Origin: an uncultured Methanomethylovorans sp.
GTDB lineage: Archaea > Halobacteriota > Methanosarcinia > Methanosarcinales > Methanosarcinaceae
Direction of reading: 5' to 3'
Length of the DNA stretch: 7,103 nt
NCBI GenBank assembly: GCA_937968035.1
Contig: CALBTS010000854.1
Span: forward strand, 1-7,103
The notes beneath the pieces are model-generated. The model was not told the DNA's origin, searched no databases, and was given only the letters and a program-made list of their open reading frames with translations. A program made the translations under genes and the position numbers. Positions 5,104 through 7,103 of this stretch are shown one piece after another (the stretch's first letter is position 1; every line of letters starts with the position of its first letter).

Positions 5104-7038
5104 TCACTCCTTTATGATCATCATGGGGTTGCCTATGCCCACAACGGTGATCCTGGTTTCCAGAGGTGGATAAGGCCAGTTCTCAGGAGAAATGTTCTTC
5201 ACTGAAATATTGGTCTGTGTCTCTTCCTTGCTCACTCCACATCTGTTTTCATAATCAAGCACCATGTCCAGTCCGATCTGTCTTGCTCTCTCAAAAGCTT
5301 CTCTGTAATCTACAACATGTTCCCTTCCACCCGGATAGAAGATAAGGAAATCCTCTGCAGGTTTTTCTATGGACACTGGCATGATCAGTACTTCAACTTT
5401 CTTGACACCCTTTCCGGCAAGAGCCCCCACGGCATTCCCCACATCTGCATGTTCCGGGACGATAATATCAGCATCTAAGAGTGCAGACATTTCCTCTGAA
5501 TATGCTTTTACGGGTCCTCCCAATAATACAACAGGCAATTTCAGGCTGAACTTTGCCGGATACAAGCCACTAAGCAGTTCGTCCACAAGGGGTCTGGACC
5601 TTTCAGGCAAAAGAAAAGCCATCTGACTATAGGCCATATTCCTTGCCACATGTTCTTTCACATGGGTGCAGAATTCATATTTTTTACTGCCGTTATAGCG
5701 GGAAAGAAGCTCGGCACCCGCGTGGGAAGCATCCAGATCCCAGGCAGTGTATTCTCCCCTCACATGCAAAGCGTCCGTGGGCGTGAAACCGATGGCTTGC
5801 ACCAGTCTTTTCTTTATAAGTGAATCAATTATCTTTCCGGAAGGCATGGCATGCATATAAGTGTAGAGTTCATGTATGCTGATAGGATCGATTCCGATAT
5901 GCTGGAGCATTTCAGCTTCTTCATTGTTCAGCCCATTGCTGGCATAACCGGTCCTTACAAAGAACTTGGTGGGCTGATAGTTCTCATCCAGTGACTTACG
6001 AGGTAGAGGTCTCATGTGACTAAGTTTCTGTAACAGTCCTGGATACTCAACTGCAGCAACACATAGAGGAATAACACGTCTGGGACCTATCTTCACTTTT
6101 CCATCAGTGATCCAGACATGGCTGTCTCCACCAGTGGCCGATGTTTCCATCTTCATGGCCCTTACTCTTGTTTTCCATCCGCCGACCACAGAACCTGAAG
6201 CGCTTATTTCCGGTACTCCATGGTATATGGCAGATACATCGGTACTGGTTCCCCCCACATCTATGGCTGCACATGTGTCCAGTTTTGCAAGATACGATGC
6301 TCCGAGAAGACTTGCGGCAGGACCGGAAAAAATGGTCTCGATGGGTTTTTCCAGAGCGTCCTCCAGATTATATACGGAACCATCACATTTCAGCATCAGC
6401 ATCCTTGCATTGATGCCTCGTTTCCTGATGTCTGCCATAACAGCACTAACAAAGCGATGAGTAATAGGTATCAACTGAGCATTAAGAACAGCAGTCACCG
6501 CCCTTTCATAGGCACCTAGTTCCTGGGAAAGTTCGTGACCACATACGACAGGTTTGCCAGTAACCTTCTGGATCAGGGATTTGGCCCGCAGTTCATGATC
6601 GGGGTTCCTCGTACCAAAGAAGGCAGAGATTGCGTATGCTGACACTTTGTCTTTTGTCCTGCTACCAAACCCCCTGATGGCTTCGGTATCCAAAGGCACC
6701 TCTTCTTCACCGCTTGGACCATGGCCCCCAGGAACCACAATGAGATCCGGAGTAGGGAATTCCTGATCTGCAGGATGCTGCCCTATGAGCACAAGTCCCA
6801 CTGGGGTCCCCGTACCTTCAAGTAATGAATTAGTTGAAAGGGTGGTAGAAACTGACACGAGGTTGACCTGGCTGAGAAGTTCCTGGTCAAGGGCATCCAG
6901 AACCGCACTTATGCCCATCTGCAGGTCAGGATATGTGGTAAACGCTTTTTTAGAATCTACGATCATGCCGTCTGACCCTCTTAAAAGGACAGCATCGGTG
7001 TACGTTCCACCGGTATCAATACCAAGACCATAGTGCAA
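5104..7038 (-). CDS. Hydantoinase/oxoprolinase family protein (HyuA-like), substrate unknown
   Basis: The 644-aa protein starts at TTG 7038: GGAGA at 7046-7050 is 7 nt upstream, and the product begins MHYGLGIDTGGTYTD, the expected N-terminus, so a later ATG would remove the first phosphate loop. It has the actin/HSP70-like ATPase layout: GIDTGGTYTD (6-15, phosphate 1), AIDVGGTSTDVSAI (about 258-271, phosphate 2) and LLGGPVKAYS (about 505-514, adenosine site). The family uses ATP to activate and open cyclic amides such as hydantoins or 5-oxoproline; the substrate here cannot be told. No HyuB-type partner is in the window, though one could lie beyond the right edge. Similar stand-alone proteins of about this length occur in methanogens. 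It is complete, without frameshift, and is transcribed separately from the ORP-like operon. Confidence 0.88.
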   Translation of the reverse strand: MHYGLGIDTGGTYTDAVLLRGSDGMIVDSKKAFTTYPDLQMGISAVLDALDQELLSQVNLVSVSTTLSTNSLLEGTGTPVGLVLIGQHPADQEFPTPDLIVVPGGHGPSGEEEVPLDTEAIRGFGSRTKDKVSAYAISAFFGTRNPDHELRAKSLIQKVTGKPVVCGHELSQELGAYERAVTAVLNAQLIPITHRFVSAVMADIRKRGINARMLMLKCDGSVYNLEDALEKPIETIFSGPAASLLGASYLAKLDTCAAIDVGGTSTDVSAIYHGVPEISASGSVVGGWKTRVRAMKMETSATGGDSHVWITDGKVKIGPRRVIPLCVAAVEYPGLLQKLSHMRPLPRKSLDENYQPTKFFVRTGYASNGLNNEEAEMLQHIGIDPISIHELYTYMHAMPSGKIIDSLIKKRLVQAIGFTPTDALHVRGEYTAWDLDASHAGAELLSRYNGSKKYEFCTHVKEHVARNMAYSQMAFLLPERSRPLVDELLSGLYPAKFSLKLPVVLLGGPVKAYSEEMSALLDADIIVPEHADVGNAVGALAGKGVKKVEVLIMPVSIEKPAEDFLIFYPGGREHVVDYREAFERARQIGLDMVLDYENRCGVSKEETQTNISVKNISPENWPYPPLETRITVVGIGNPMMIIKE

Positions 7039-7045
7039 TTGTAAA

Positions 7046-7054
7046 TCTCCTTCC
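7046..7054 (-). promoter_or_regulatory. Ribosome binding site supporting a TTG start
   Basis: The minus strand reads GGAAGGAGA, ending 7 nt before TTG 7038. The good match and spacing make TTG the likely start of the hydantoinase-family gene even though it is a rare start codon. Confidence 0.65.
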
Positions 7055-7080
7055 TTTTCTATTAATTCTATATGGAGAAA

Positions 7081-7092
7081 TTATATTTAATA
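7081..7092 (-). promoter_or_regulatory. Box A promoter of the hydantoinase-family gene
   Basis: The minus strand reads TATTAAATATAA, preceded by purine-rich CTGAAAAG as a BRE-like element. A start about 25 nt downstream, near 7058, would leave a leader of about 20 nt that includes the GGAGA ribosome site. Confidence 0.5.
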
Positions 7093-7103
7093 CTTTTCAG
7101 ATA

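Noticed and set aside
6107..6519. Overlapping plus-strand ORFs of 90-117 codons
   Set aside because: They lie antisense to the hydantoinase-family gene, in several frames at once, and show no recognisable motifs.

Overview
The window looks like a piece of a methanogenic archaeal chromosome, most likely a methylotrophic member of the Methanosarcinales (Methanolobus or Methanomethylovorans type). This is an inference from archaeal TATA-type (box A) promoters, GGTGA/GGAG Shine-Dalgarno sites, oligo-T terminators, a secreted protein with a PGF-CTERM-like archaeosortase tail, and protein families typical of strict anaerobes. I see no rRNA, tRNA, insertion sequence or CRISPR array.

Layout. (1) Positions 1-1206, plus strand: the 3' part of a gene for a metallo-beta-lactamase-fold protein followed by two rhodanese domains, cut by the left edge. 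(2) 1333-1971, plus strand: a secreted, membrane-anchored surface protein. (3) 1972-2386: a mostly AT-rich gap that may hold one small minus-strand membrane-protein gene (2015-2203). (4) 2387-4927, minus strand: a compact four-gene operon. In transcription order it encodes a 107-aa NifX/ORP-family protein, a 139-aa NifX/ORP-family protein with a 23-residue tail containing 16 histidines, and two MinD-type ATPases that each carry an inserted double [4Fe-4S] ferredoxin module. (5) 4928-5103: the operon's promoter region, with a 19-nt inverted repeat next to the TATA box, and the terminator of the next gene. (6) 5104-7038, minus strand: a complete hydantoinase/oxoprolinase-family gene with a TTG start and its own promoter at the right edge.

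How they may work together. The four-gene operon is the centre of interest. Its content matches the core of the anaerobe-specific 'orange protein' (ORP) system of Desulfovibrio: paired COG1149 ATPases plus COG1433 proteins. That system involves a Mo-Cu-S cluster protein and has been linked to cell division. Here it would be an archaeal version, with two small cluster-binding candidates and two ATPases that could load, move or reduce a metal-sulfur cluster. The histidine tail suggests metal delivery or storage. The MBL-rhodanese gene handles sulfane sulfur by family, but it is on the other strand and any link to the operon is speculative. The hydantoinase gene and the surface-protein gene look like independent units.
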